Shown piece by piece: positions 39,393 to 48,285 of a stretch of DNA of 64,000 bases (position 1 is the first letter of the stretch; each line of letters starts with the position of its first letter). This DNA is from Manganitrophus sp963718695 (lineage in GTDB: Bacteria > Nitrospirota > Nitrospiria > SBBL01 > Manganitrophaceae), in NCBI GenBank assembly GCA_963718695.1, contig OY970371.1, forward strand, positions 4,526,001 through 4,590,000. The letters are read 5' to 3'. A program made the translations under genes and the position numbers. The notes below the pieces were generated by a model. That model did not search any database. It was not told the origin of the DNA and worked only from the letters and a program-made list of their open reading frames with translations.

Positions 39393-42212
39393 TCAGCTTC
39401 CGGTTGCGAGGATCAGATCCCCCGATCCGGAGATCCACCCCTGCCGATCGTTGAGAAAGTGAACCCCGAAGAGATCGTTCCGTGTTCCGGCGGAGAGCCG
39501 CTGCCAGCTTTTTCCTCCGTCATCGGTTTTCAAGAGCGTCCCCATCCAGCCGGCAAGCCAGCCTTGTGTCGGGTTAACGAAGAAGAGGTCGTTTAAGGTC
39601 ATCTGTGTGCCGGTGGAGGTTAAAGTCCAGGTGGCTCCCCGGTCTTCCGTCCGCATCAACACGCCGCCGCGTCCTGCGGCCCAGCCGGTGTTTCCGATCA
39701 TCTGAAATGTGTGAAACCGTCCGATTTCGGGAAGGAGCCGCTCGGAGCGGGTGATCCTGTTTTCGGTCCTTGCGTCCGAGACGACCGAGGTCCGGAGATC
39801 CCAGGTGACGCCTCCGTCCGTGGTGTGGGCGATGATCGATTCGGGATTACACGGCGCGCAGCAGCCGCCGGCGACAAAGACATCGTTCGGATCGGACGGA
39901 TTGACCGAGAGGCCGAAGAGGTGTCCCCCCATCCGGGTGAGGGTGGCGCCGCCGGGGGTCGTGCAGGTGCCGTCGACCGTTGTATATTTCCAGTTGTTCG
40001 AGAGAAGCCGCCAGCTTCGGCCGCCGTCGTTGGTTTTGTAGATCGTCCGAAAGCGTCCGACCGCCCACCCGTTGTTCTCGTCGGTGAACTGAACCCGGCG
40101 AAGGTAAACGCCCGCCTTGGCGCATTGGTAACAATCCTCCGCGTAAGCATCGACATTCTGCTCGGTCCAGGTCTGGCCGCCGTCTTCCGTGTAGAGGATC
40201 AGACTCGGTTGGCCGACGGCCCATCCTTTAAGCGGCGTCAGAAAAAAGACGCTATAAAGATGAATGCTGCTGGTCCGGATGCAGAGGGCGGTCGCCGGAT
40301 CTTCGGCCCAGGTGCCGTCTGTATTTTTATTGCAGAGACGGGCCGGATTGGAAATGTGAGTCCAGCGGATGTCGCGTTTCCAATCCCGCACCGGCTGTGA
40401 CCAGGTCGTCCCGCCGTCTTGCGTACGGAAGATGCGGGCATTGCTTCCGATCGTCCATCCATTGCTTGAATCGATGAAGAACGGTCCGTAGACTTCGGAG
40501 GTGTTGGTCGGGTTTTGAACGCGCGGCGTTTCCTGCACGGAGGCGAAAGTCACCATGCCATAATCGCCGACACCCCATGCGGTCGTTTCGCCGGCAGCGG
40601 CGACGCTTTTGAGCGAGATCGTCGTTCCAGAAGGAACCGGGGTCCAACTTGTTCCATCGAAACGAAGAAACGTTCCTCTTTCGCCCACGGCCCATCCTTT
40701 CGAGGCGGTCGTCATCCGGATGCCGGTTAGGTTCACCGTCGTCGCAGAGATCGGTGTCCAGTGCGCGCCGCCGTCGATTGTTTCGAGCAATGCGCCTCCG
40801 TCACCGACGGCCCACCCCCGGTCTCGATCGATGAAGTCGATCTGCCGGATCGGAGAGGAAAAGGTAAACTGAGAAATCCATCGGGTTCCGCCGTCGTCTG
40901 TCTTGAGAAGGACCCTTCCCGGTCCGGCCGCCCAACCGCGATCGGCGTCGACAAAATCGACCGTGGTCAGCTCTGACGTGACGCCGCCCTGCTTGAGGGA
41001 CCAGGATTCCCCGCCGTCTTGCGTCGCGATGATTGCCCCGCCTCCTCCCACGGCCCAGCCGTATTTTTCATCAACGAAGTGGACCGCCTTCAACACACCT
41101 GGGAGGGCTGGGAGGGATTTCCCCTGCCAGGTTTGCCCGCCATCGGCGGTCTTCACGATTACATTGGCGAACGAGTTTGTTCCGGCCAGATCGCCGCCGA
41201 CGGCAAATCCGGTCTGCGCATTGATGAAGTCGACCCCATAGAGCGGCAGAAAGGTTCCACTCTCCTGAAGCGCCCAACTCGCTCCGGCATCGGAGGTGGT
41301 AACGATCACCCCCCGCTCTCCCACCGCCCAGGCGTGGTCGGTTGAGATGGCGTCGGCCCGGAAAAAGTTTTGATTGAATCGATTCCCCTTCTCTTTCGAC
41401 CAGGGAGAGGGGGGCGGGAGCGGCTGGGCACGGGTGACGAATTGCCCCAAATAGGGGATGGCCAGCCGATTGCCGGAGAGATCGGTGATTTCCGTGGTGA
41501 CCTCCACCCGATAGGTTGCGCTGAGACGGAGGTGAACGGCTGGAGCGAAGGTCACGACAGTGCAGTCGGAGTCGCATCCGTATGTGCCGAGGATGGGCGT
41601 GTTCTCGCCGTCTGGAATCAGCTTAAAGGCATCGGGGTTCATTTGATTCGGGTCGATTCCCTCATTGAAGGTAAAGGTGACCAAGGTTCCCTCATCCACC
41701 CCGACGGCTCCGTTCTGCGGAGAGACCGACAGAAGATGGGGTGGTGTTGAATCTGATGTGGGAGGGGTCTGTTGTGTGTTGAAGGACCAACTGATCGGCG
41801 CCGTCAGGCGGTTGCCGGAGAGGTCGCCGATTCGTTCGACCATCACTGTGTAACGCATATTGAATCGAAGCGGCGTTTGGGGGGTGATGAGGATCTGGCT
41901 GCAGGGATCCTCGCATTCCACCTCAATGTGAGCGGTTTCTCCAGAGGAAGCGGTGATACGAATGTTCTCGGTCAGCCCGACGAAGTCGATCGGTTCATCA
42001 AAGGCAATTTGAATCGAAGTGTCGGGGGTGATCTCTTTTCCTTCAGGTTCAGGAGACTGGGAGAGAAGTTGTGGAGGTTGGGTATCCCCTTTTGGGGCCG
42101 GTCCGGGCGGGGGATCACCTGGAGGGGATGAAGCGGCCGGCGTTCCGCCGCAGCCGGAGAGGAGAAGGGCCACGCCAAAGATTGAGAAGAGGAGAATGGA
42201 TCGTCCGTTCAT
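39393..42212 (-). CDS. Large lipoprotein: two Ig-like domains plus Ycf48-like propeller
   Basis: 939 residues from the ATG at 42212 (GGAG upstream), start chosen to give signal peptide MNGRSILLFSIFGVALLLSGC with lipidated C21; the open frame upstream is not needed. After a Pro-rich linker come two SbsA/Big_5-type Ig-like domains (about 45-145 and 155-265). The remaining ~670 residues contain many repeats of GWAVGxxGxIxxTxDGGxxW type: the Ycf48/photosystem-assembly or BNR-like propeller, probably two propellers in tandem. Four cysteine clusters (CYQC, CCAPC) lie in loops. An exported, surface-exposed or periplasmic scaffold is likely; no partner is evident. It is convergent with the TPM gene, with only a 3-base gap. 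Confidence 0.8.
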   Translation of the reverse strand: MNGRSILLFSIFGVALLLSGCGGTPAASSPPGDPPPGPAPKGDTQPPQLLSQSPEPEGKEITPDTSIQIAFDEPIDFVGLTENIRITASSGETAHIEVECEDPCSQILITPQTPLRFNMRYTVMVERIGDLSGNRLTAPISWSFNTQQTPPTSDSTPPHLLSVSPQNGAVGVDEGTLVTFTFNEGIDPNQMNPDAFKLIPDGENTPILGTYGCDSDCTVVTFAPAVHLRLSATYRVEVTTEITDLSGNRLAIPYLGQFVTRAQPLPPPSPWSKEKGNRFNQNFFRADAISTDHAWAVGERGVIVTTSDAGASWALQESGTFLPLYGVDFINAQTGFAVGGDLAGTNSFANVIVKTADGGQTWQGKSLPALPGVLKAVHFVDEKYGWAVGGGGAIIATQDGGESWSLKQGGVTSELTTVDFVDADRGWAAGPGRVLLKTDDGGTRWISQFTFSSPIRQIDFIDRDRGWAVGDGGALLETIDGGAHWTPISATTVNLTGIRMTTASKGWAVGERGTFLRFDGTSWTPVPSGTTISLKSVAAAGETTAWGVGDYGMVTFASVQETPRVQNPTNTSEVYGPFFIDSSNGWTIGSNARIFRTQDGGTTWSQPVRDWKRDIRWTHISNPARLCNKNTDGTWAEDPATALCIRTSSIHLYSVFFLTPLKGWAVGQPSLILYTEDGGQTWTEQNVDAYAEDCYQCAKAGVYLRRVQFTDENNGWAVGRFRTIYKTNDGGRSWRLLSNNWKYTTVDGTCTTPGGATLTRMGGHLFGLSVNPSDPNDVFVAGGCCAPCNPESIIAHTTDGGVTWDLRTSVVSDARTENRITRSERLLPEIGRFHTFQMIGNTGWAAGRGGVLMRTEDRGATWTLTSTGTQMTLNDLFFVNPTQGWLAGWMGTLLKTDDGGKSWQRLSAGTRNDLFGVHFLNDRQGWISGSGDLILATGS

Positions 42213-42399
42213 TGTAATTTCTCCAAATCGGAGCTGCAAAGGATTGCAACTCTCTTGCAAAAAGAGGAAGCAATCCTGAGGCAAGGTGCCGTCCTATGAT
42301 AACGAAAAGCAGGTTTGTTATGAATGAAAGCTCATTTAAACAAATAGAAGAGCAAGAGTTGTACCGGCTGAGTGTGAGGCTGCAAGAAGGGGTGAATAA

Positions 42400-42435
42400 A
42401 AAAAGGCGCCCCGGTGTGAACCGGGGCGCCTTTTT
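42400..42435. terminator. Bidirectional intrinsic terminator
   Basis: AAAAAGGCGCCCCGG (42400-42414), loop TGTGAA, CCGGGGCGCCTTTTT (42421-42435). A-run and T-run flank a GC-rich stem, so it works on both strands; on the minus strand it ends the lipoprotein gene that stops at 42486. Confidence 0.9.
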
Positions 42436-42485
42436 AAATCGGTCGAAGCGGCGGGATTCGCCGTCGGCTCGGGTTAAGGAAGAAC

Positions 42486-43688
42486 CTAGATTTCAGGAAT
42501 CTCGACCGCGCAACTGCTGGAGAACTCGTCACAGGTGAATTGTTGCGTATCGCCGCCGACCGTGACATCGATGGTGGTGTCGTTGTTTATCTGGATCGTC
42601 ACGTTTCCGTTGACGGTGACCTGTCCGGCGGTGGGACAGGAGGCGCCGTCGATGAACTGAAGCGGCGTTTGGGTGGCGAAGGTAAAGGTTCCCTCGATGC
42701 AGTTGTCCGGTGTGAAGTCGGTTTTTACCTTCCCGCTGTAGGAGATGGTGAGGATCGATTGGCTTCCTGTCTCCGTCGATGTGACGACCGTATCGAAGTT
42801 GGTGAAGGTGACCGAGAAGCTGTTCACGCCGTCGGTCGCGTCGATCGATCCGTTGAGCTTGTCGGTGAAGGTCATATTGGTGAGGTCGTCGAGTCCCGAA
42901 ACCGCCCCGGCGCTTTTGAAGTTCGTCAATGTGAATGTGAAGGTCTCCGATCCATCGTCGAACTCGACGGTTCCGTTGCCGGTCAGGCTGAAGGTGATGG
43001 AGCCGTCTTCGGTCATGGTGAGGTCGTTGCCGAGGGTGAGCAGCGCCGAGAGGACGCCGTCGATGTCGACAATGGTCAACGGGGTGTTGCCGTTCCCGAG
43101 CGTCATGTCCAAATCGGCGCTGATCCCGGTGGCCGTTTCCTCGAAGCTCCCCGTCATGCTGAGACGCCCGTTCATCGTGGTCTCTGCGTCTTGACAGCTC
43201 ACAAAATCGATGACGATGGTGACGTTTGAACCGACTAGATCCATTGTCCCCTCAGCGGTACCGGTTGTGCAAAGGTCAGCCGAGAGGTCCACATTTTCGG
43301 GTGCCGCCGCGGTTTTCATCTTCGCCGCTTTTGTCCGGGCGGCGACCTTCTGCATCAGGCTGCTCTGGGCCACTTTGTTGTTCATTGAGATGATTTTGGC
43401 ATATTTCGGGTTCTTTAGGGTGAGGGGGTTCACCGGTTTGAGGGAGGGTTTTCCCAGGGCCGACACCCCGATCGACCCCAATGAATTCGCGATGTCCGAA
43501 AGGCCGGCTCCAGCCTCGGCCCCCTCGGTTCCGGAGCTGGCGGCCTGAGACCCTTGAGAAGCATTGCTGATGGAGGTGTTTCCTCCTCCGCTGCTCGATC
43601 CGCCGCCTCCGCCGCAAGCATAGACCAGCAGTGATACTGAAAGGAGCATCCCAAGTGTCAGACCGAAACGTTTTCTAAAAAGGAGCAT
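42486..43688 (-). CDS. Secreted lipoprotein, unknown function
   Basis: 400 residues, GGAGGAAAG before the ATG. Signal peptide with C25 in LLVYACGGGGG, followed by a glycine/serine-rich linker. Not recognised beyond that. The body (about 125-395) is rich in T, S, D and N and looks all-beta, with repeating strands such as GSITFSLTGNGTVEFDDGSE and NSFSVTFTNFDTVVTS. Four cysteines (CTTG, SCQD, NCIEG, CPTA) and a C-terminal CDEFSSSC could form disulfides. Its own promoter and terminator make it a single-gene unit. Confidence 0.7.
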   Translation of the reverse strand: MLLFRKRFGLTLGMLLSVSLLVYACGGGGGSSSGGGNTSISNASQGSQAASSGTEGAEAGAGLSDIANSLGSIGVSALGKPSLKPVNPLTLKNPKYAKIISMNNKVAQSSLMQKVAARTKAAKMKTAAAPENVDLSADLCTTGTAEGTMDLVGSNVTIVIDFVSCQDAETTMNGRLSMTGSFEETATGISADLDMTLGNGNTPLTIVDIDGVLSALLTLGNDLTMTEDGSITFSLTGNGTVEFDDGSETFTFTLTNFKSAGAVSGLDDLTNMTFTDKLNGSIDATDGVNSFSVTFTNFDTVVTSTETGSQSILTISYSGKVKTDFTPDNCIEGTFTFATQTPLQFIDGASCPTAGQVTVNGNVTIQINNDTTIDVTVGGDTQQFTCDEFSSSCAVEIPEI

Positions 43689-43770
43689 GTTCTTTCCTCC
43701 AGTTGATGTTGTGTTTTCTTTCCCGATATGAATGGACGTGGATACCGATAAGGTTTACTCGCTCCGAGCA

Positions 43771-43798
43771 AGTATAACAAAGAAAGGTATACCGTCAA
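43771..43798 (-). promoter_or_regulatory. Promoter of the 43688 lipoprotein gene
   Basis: Minus-strand TTGACG (43798-43793), 16-base spacer, TATACT (43776-43771), giving a leader of about 75 bases. Confidence 0.65.
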
Positions 43799-43892
43799 GG
43801 CGAGTGGAGGGCCTTATCGGCGTCATTAAATGATGAGTGGCTCTGTGCCGATGTCGATCATTTTTGTTGCTCACGCGGAGAGGCTGCCGGTC

Positions 43893-43922
43893 TTGCAAAT
43901 GACATAGATAGTCTCGTATAAT
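43893..43922 (+). promoter_or_regulatory. Promoter of the receiver-domain gene
   Basis: TTGCAA (43893-43898), 18-base spacer, TATAAT (43917-43922), about 85 bases upstream of the ATG at 44008 and divergent from the lipoprotein promoter. No other feature is seen in 43799-43892. Confidence 0.5.
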
Positions 43923-44007
43923 CTTGAATGGTTGCTGACGACTTTTATTTCGAGGCGGGTAAAAAGGCACTGGAGTGTGATAACGGTAAATTGATGAGGA
44001 AATCGCA

Positions 44008-44421
44008 ATGAAACGGATGAAACCAGAAGGAACGGTCCTGATCGGAGAAGACCATCCCGACACCCTTCAGATCTTAAAGGTGGTTTTTGAATCGGAGGGG
44101 TACTCTGTCGAGACTGCTCCGGACAGTGAGACCGTCCTCGCAAAAGCGACGCGTAATAAGCCGCTGATTATCTTACTTGATATGAAGTTGCCTCAGATCG
44201 GTGGCGTCGAGGTTTGCCGCAGGCTGAAGCAAGATCTTTCTACCTCTCATATCCCCATTGTGATTGTAACGGCGAAATCGGACCAAGAGGCAAGGGCGGG
44301 TGCAATGGCAGCAGGAGCGGATGCTTACGTGCTGAAGCCATTCGATCCGGCCGATCTGATTGAAAGAGTCAGTGCAATTCTCACCCGTCTTCCTTTTGTT
44401 CCCCTGGTCTCAGATCGTTAA
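44008..44421 (+). CDS. Stand-alone response regulator receiver protein (CheY-like)
   Basis: 137 residues with GAGGAAAT upstream. A complete receiver domain: acidic pair E14-D15, phospho-acceptor D58 in LIILLDMKLP, T88 in IVIVTAK and K110 in YVLKPFD. No output domain, so it probably acts through protein-protein contact or as a phosphorelay intermediate. No histidine kinase gene is adjacent. Confidence 0.93.
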   Translation: MKRMKPEGTVLIGEDHPDTLQILKVVFESEGYSVETAPDSETVLAKATRNKPLIILLDMKLPQIGGVEVCRRLKQDLSTSHIPIVIVTAKSDQEARAGAMAAGADAYVLKPFDPADLIERVSAILTRLPFVPLVSDR

Positions 44422-44450
44422 CGACGCTCCGTCCGCAATCGACATAATCG

Positions 44451-44480
44451 TTGACAACTTTTTTCTATCTATACTATACT
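44451..44480 (+). promoter_or_regulatory. Promoter of the thiS-thiG-thiE operon
   Basis: TTGACA (44451-44456), 18-base spacer, TATACT (44475-44480). The leader (about 44487-44608) has ATCCTAC near 44490 complementary to GTAGGAT near 44581, so it may close into a structured domain, but the TPP riboswitch core (CTGAGA and the ACCTGATCTGG-like segment) is not present. Confidence 0.65.
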
Positions 44481-44608
44481 GAAGGCCAATCCTACAGCGG
44501 TTCTAAAGAGGGCGCCGGCAAATTCTGAATGGTCCCTCCTTTACGATTCATGCCAGAACGTCTCCCCGGATTCTTTAGCGTAGGATGTCTTATCACTTCC
44601 GAGGTCGA

Positions 44609-44821
44609 ATGCAGGTTGTTGTGAATGGAACCCGCCAAGAAGTTCCGTCGGGTACGCGTCTTTCCCAGCTTCTTGATCAACTCAAGGTACAGCCGGAACG
44701 TGTTGCAGTGGAAGTAAACTTGAAGATCATTCATCGTCAGCAGTACAATCAGGTCCCGTTAAATGATGGTGACCAGATTGAGATCATCGGTTTTGTAGGA
44801 GGGGGAAGTTCATGCCGATAG
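44609..44821 (+). CDS. thiS: Sulfur carrier protein ThiS
   Basis: 70 residues from the ATG at 44609, with GAGG just upstream. Beta-grasp fold MQVVVNGTRQEVPSGTRLSQ; the C-terminus is IIGFVGGGSSCR, so four residues follow the glycines and would have to be trimmed before thiocarboxylate formation. The stop overlaps the thiG start by ten bases. ThiS donates sulfur to ThiG for the thiazole of thiamine. It is related to, but clearly different from, the carrier at 1737-1952. Confidence 0.9.
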   Translation: MQVVVNGTRQEVPSGTRLSQLLDQLKVQPERVAVEVNLKIIHRQQYNQVPLNDGDQIEIIGFVGGGSSCR

Positions 44822-45591
44822 ACCGACCTTTGGTCGTAGGAAACACCGAATTCCGTTCCCGTCTGATTGTGGGGACCGGGAAGTACGCCTCTTTTGAGGA
44901 GACGAAAAAAGCAATCGAAGCGTCGGGGGCCGATTGTGTGACCGTTGCGGTTCGGCGTGTAAACATCATCGACCGCTCCCAGGAGAATTTGCTCGATTAC
45001 ATTGACCCCAAGATTTACAAAATTCTTCCCAATACGGCGGGCTGCTATACGGCCGAGGAAGCCGTTCGGACGGCCCGGCTGGCGCGTTCCGCCGGCATCT
45101 CCGATATGGTCAAATTGGAAGTGATCGGCGACCCTAAAACGCTTTTCCCCGATAATGAAGCGCTTCTGGAAGCGACCCGAATTCTTGTGAAGGAGGGATT
45201 CACCGTCCTTCCTTACACAAACGACGATCCGATCATGGCAAGGAAACTTCAAGATGCGGGGGCGGCGGTGGTCATGCCGTTGGCGGCTCCCATCGGGTCG
45301 GGTCTCGGGGTTCGGAACCCTTACAATATCAGAATCATTTTGGAAACGATCTCCGTCCCCATCATCGTGGATGCAGGCGTCGGAACCGCCTCAGACGCTG
45401 CAATTGCAATGGAGCTGGGCTGCGACGGTGTTTTAATGAACACAGCGATCGCCGGTGCGGAGAATCCGATCCAGATGGCTGAAGCAATGAATTACGCTGT
45501 TCGTGCCGGACGACTCGCCTATCTGGCAGGGAGAATTCCGAAGAAGCTCTATGCTCAAGCGAGCAGTCCTGTTGAAGGGATGATCGAGTAA
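44812..45591 (+). CDS. thiG: Thiazole synthase ThiG
   Basis: 259-residue TIM barrel. GTGKYASFEETKKAIEASG opens the domain; the Schiff-base lysine is K101 in DMVKLEVIGD; the phosphate site APIGSGLGVRNP, IVDAGVGTASDA and VLMNTAIAGAENP follow. It joins deoxyxylulose phosphate, dehydroglycine and ThiS-thiocarboxylate into the thiazole phosphate. The gene starts inside thiS and is followed after 55 bases by thiE. Confidence 0.97.
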   Translation: MPIDRPLVVGNTEFRSRLIVGTGKYASFEETKKAIEASGADCVTVAVRRVNIIDRSQENLLDYIDPKIYKILPNTAGCYTAEEAVRTARLARSAGISDMVKLEVIGDPKTLFPDNEALLEATRILVKEGFTVLPYTNDDPIMARKLQDAGAAVVMPLAAPIGSGLGVRNPYNIRIILETISVPIIVDAGVGTASDAAIAMELGCDGVLMNTAIAGAENPIQMAEAMNYAVRAGRLAYLAGRIPKKLYAQASSPVEGMIE

Positions 45592-45646
45592 GCATCTCTC
45601 TCCTCTTCCTCGCGGCGTACCCTGTTTTTAATCCAGTGTAAATGGT

Positions 45647-46285
45647 ATGCCCTCGATAGATTTTAAAGTCTACCTGATCAGCGATCGCACAAAAACGCTC
45701 GGTCGCCCCTTGTCCCAGGTCATCAAAGCGGCGGGCCGGGCGGGCATGACTGCGGTGCAGTTTCGCGAGAAGGATCTCACGCTCCGAGAGCAGCTGAAAT
45801 TCGCTTCCGAGATCCGTTCTGTTGCCAAGCAGCACAAGATGCCGTTCTTTGTGAATGATCGAATCGATCTCTGCCTGGCGCTCGATGCGGAAGGGGTGCA
45901 TCTTCCTTCCTCGGGACTGCCCGTCACCGTTGCCAGGGAGATTCTGGGCGGGAGCAGATTGATCGGGGTCTCTTGTCACTCCCTGGAGGAGGTTCAGCGG
46001 GCGGAATGGGAAGGCGCTGATTTCGCCGTTCTGGGGCCGGTGTATGACACTCCTTCAAAGCGCTCTTATGGCCCTCCTCTCGGAATCGATGTTTTTAGAG
46101 CGGTGCGGCGGTCCACGACGATTCCACTCTTTGCAATCGGCGGTGTGGATCGCTCAAAATTAAAGGAAGTGCTCGATGCGGGGGCCGATGGGATTGCTCT
46201 CATCTCGGCGATTCTTTCGTCGCCTGACGTTTATCGAGAATGCGAACAGCTTTTCGACGAGATAAAGAGACTTCAGGGTGTGTAA
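45647..46285 (+). CDS. thiE: Thiamine-phosphate synthase ThiE
   Basis: 212 residues: VYLISDRTKTLGRPLSQVIK at the start, VQFREKDLTLREQL, FFVNDRIDLCLALDAEGVHLP, IGVSCHSLEE and FAVLGPVYDTPSK, all diagnostic of the ThiE barrel, with C-terminal AIGGVDRSKLKEVLDAGADGIALISAI. It couples thiazole phosphate and HMP diphosphate to thiamine phosphate. No thiC, thiD or thiF gene is in this window. Confidence 0.95.
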   Translation: MPSIDFKVYLISDRTKTLGRPLSQVIKAAGRAGMTAVQFREKDLTLREQLKFASEIRSVAKQHKMPFFVNDRIDLCLALDAEGVHLPSSGLPVTVAREILGGSRLIGVSCHSLEEVQRAEWEGADFAVLGPVYDTPSKRSYGPPLGIDVFRAVRRSTTIPLFAIGGVDRSKLKEVLDAGADGIALISAILSSPDVYRECEQLFDEIKRLQGV

Positions 46286-46395
46286 GTTTATGCACATTCT
46301 GCGTCAAGCTTTGCCCGTCGATCGGTTCACTGTCGAATTCATGTTGCGAATGCGTTTTCGTATCGTGCTTGTTGCCCTGAATCTCCCTCGTATAG

Positions 46396-46424
46396 TTGAC
46401 CGTCCCAGGAAGAGATGATAAAAT
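46396..46424 (+). promoter_or_regulatory. Promoter of the Pup-proteasome operon
   Basis: TTGACC (46396-46401), 17-base spacer, TAAAAT (46419-46424), about 53 bases ahead of the arc start. The stretch 46286-46395 between thiE and this promoter holds no gene. Confidence 0.65.
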
Positions 46425-46483
46425 TAGCTCCTGAGAGAAGAAGGATCTAACCTTCATCATCTCGGAGTGTGAGAGGAGCATTG

Positions 46484-48250
46484 ATGGGTGAATCAAAAAA
46501 GAACCAGGGGAAGTCAAATCCATTTAAAAATACGATGAAAAAACTCTCTGAACAATTCGGCGGCGGCGACTCTGAAACAAAGATCATCGAGTACGAGCGG
46601 GAAATCGAGAAGCTTCTCGTTCAAGTGGCCTCGATGGAGCAAGAGCTGAAGGAGTTACGCCAGTCGCGCACCCAAGTGGAGCAGGCCTTCAAGCAAAACG
46701 AGAAGCTTGCGGCGACCCTCATTGAAGCAAAAAATCAGATCGAGGCGCTGAAGAAAGAAGTCGAAAAGCTGACGACTCCTCCCTCGAGTTATGCCATCTT
46801 CTCCGGAGCGAACGAAGACGGCACCGTCAACGTGTTCGTCGCCGGACGGAAGATGAAGGTGAATATTCATCCCAACATTTCAATCCGGGATTTGAAAAGG
46901 GGACAACAGGTCCTGCTGAACGAAGCGCTGAACGCCATTGAGGCGTGTGAGTTCGATGTACAGGGAGAGGTTGTCCGAATCAAGGACCTTCTGGAGAACC
47001 ATCGCGCGATTGTCACCCTTCGGGCCGAAGAAGAACGGGTCGTGGAATTAGCCGATCCGTTGATGCGGGAGCGTCTGTCGGTCGGCGATCATCTCCTTTA
47101 TGACGTTCGCTCCGGCTACGTTTTAGAGAAGCTTCCGAAATCGGAAATCGAAGAGGTTGTTCTGGAAGAGATTCCCGATGTGACCTATGATCACATCGGT
47201 GGACTCGAAGAACAGATTGAATTGGTGAGAGACGCCGTTGAGCTCCCTTTCCTCCATCCGGAAGTGTTTGCCGAGCATAAGCTGCTTCCTCCGAAGGGAA
47301 TTCTGCTCTATGGACCTCCCGGTTGCGGTAAGACACTGATTGCCAAAGCGGTGGCCGCCTCCATCGCTCGGAAGTTAGGAGATCGCTCCGGGAGAGAGAT
47401 GCGAAGCTTCTTTCTCCACGTCAAAGGCCCTGAGCTTTTAAATAAATATGTCGGGGAGAGCGAGCGCCAAATCCGAGAGGTTTTCAAAAAAGCGAAAGAG
47501 CGTGCCGAGGCAGGACATCCTGTGATCGTCTTTTTCGACGAAATGGATGCGCTCTTCAGGACCCGGGGAAGCGGTATTTCATCGGATATGGAAGCGACGA
47601 TTGTTCCCCAATTCTTGTCGGAGATCGACGGGGTTGAGCGTCTTCGCAATGTGATTGTTATCGGAGCGAGCAATCGGCAAGACCTGTTGGATCCGGCGAT
47701 CCTTCGGGCAGGGCGGCTTGATATCAAAATTAAAATCGAGCGGCCCGATAAAAAAGCGGCCGTCAAGATCTTTCATAAATATCTCACTCGGGACCTTCCC
47801 TATCATTCTGATGAGCTCGATCGGAGCGGAGGAGATTCCGCCAAGGTGGCCGAGCGGCTCATTCACGAGTCCGTGGAAGAGATGTATAGCGTCCGTGAGG
47901 AAAACAAATTCCTTGAGGTTACCTACGCGAACGGCGAGAAAGAAACCTTCTTCTTTAAAGATTTCTCCAGCGGAGCGATGATTGAAGGGGTGGTCTCCCG
48001 GGCGAAGAAACATGCGATCAAGCGGATGCTTGAGACGGGGGTAAAGGGATTGAAAGTGGAAGATCTGATCCGTGCCATTAAGGATGAGTTCAAAGAGAAC
48101 GAGGATCTTCCGAACACGACGAACCCGGATGATTGGGCGAAAATCGCCGGAAGAAAGAGCGAAAAGATCATTCACGTTCGAACCATGGCTGGAAGAGCAG
48201 CCGCCGATACCAAAAAGATCGAAACCGTGACAACAGGACATTATCTATGA
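46484..48250 (+). CDS. arc: Proteasome-associated AAA+ ATPase (ARC/Mpa)
   Basis: 588 residues from the ATG at 46484 after GAGAGGAG. N-terminal coiled coil at about 30-96, which in Mpa captures Pup; OB-fold double domain about 100-220; AAA+ module with Walker A GPPGCGKT at 277-284, pore loop KYVGE at 321-325, and Walker B VIVFFDEMD at 347-355. The C-terminus ...TTGHYL carries the penultimate tyrosine of an HbYX-like motif for docking into the 20S gate. It unfolds pupylated proteins and feeds them to PrcA/PrcB. First gene of a six-gene operon; the gap to dop is 35 bases. Confidence 0.96.
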   Translation: MGESKKNQGKSNPFKNTMKKLSEQFGGGDSETKIIEYEREIEKLLVQVASMEQELKELRQSRTQVEQAFKQNEKLAATLIEAKNQIEALKKEVEKLTTPPSSYAIFSGANEDGTVNVFVAGRKMKVNIHPNISIRDLKRGQQVLLNEALNAIEACEFDVQGEVVRIKDLLENHRAIVTLRAEEERVVELADPLMRERLSVGDHLLYDVRSGYVLEKLPKSEIEEVVLEEIPDVTYDHIGGLEEQIELVRDAVELPFLHPEVFAEHKLLPPKGILLYGPPGCGKTLIAKAVAASIARKLGDRSGREMRSFFLHVKGPELLNKYVGESERQIREVFKKAKERAEAGHPVIVFFDEMDALFRTRGSGISSDMEATIVPQFLSEIDGVERLRNVIVIGASNRQDLLDPAILRAGRLDIKIKIERPDKKAAVKIFHKYLTRDLPYHSDELDRSGGDSAKVAERLIHESVEEMYSVREENKFLEVTYANGEKETFFFKDFSSGAMIEGVVSRAKKHAIKRMLETGVKGLKVEDLIRAIKDEFKENEDLPNTTNPDDWAKIAGRKSEKIIHVRTMAGRAAADTKKIETVTTGHYL

Positions 48251-48285
48251 CCGGCTGACCGTGGGCTATCGGAGGCCTCTGATCG

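Noticed and set aside
42296..42538. Plus-strand open frame between the two lipoprotein genes
   Set aside because: It reads straight through the strong bidirectional terminator and lacks a ribosome site.
44481..44608. TPP riboswitch upstream of thiS
   Set aside because: Looked for because of the thiamine genes; conserved sequence blocks are absent.
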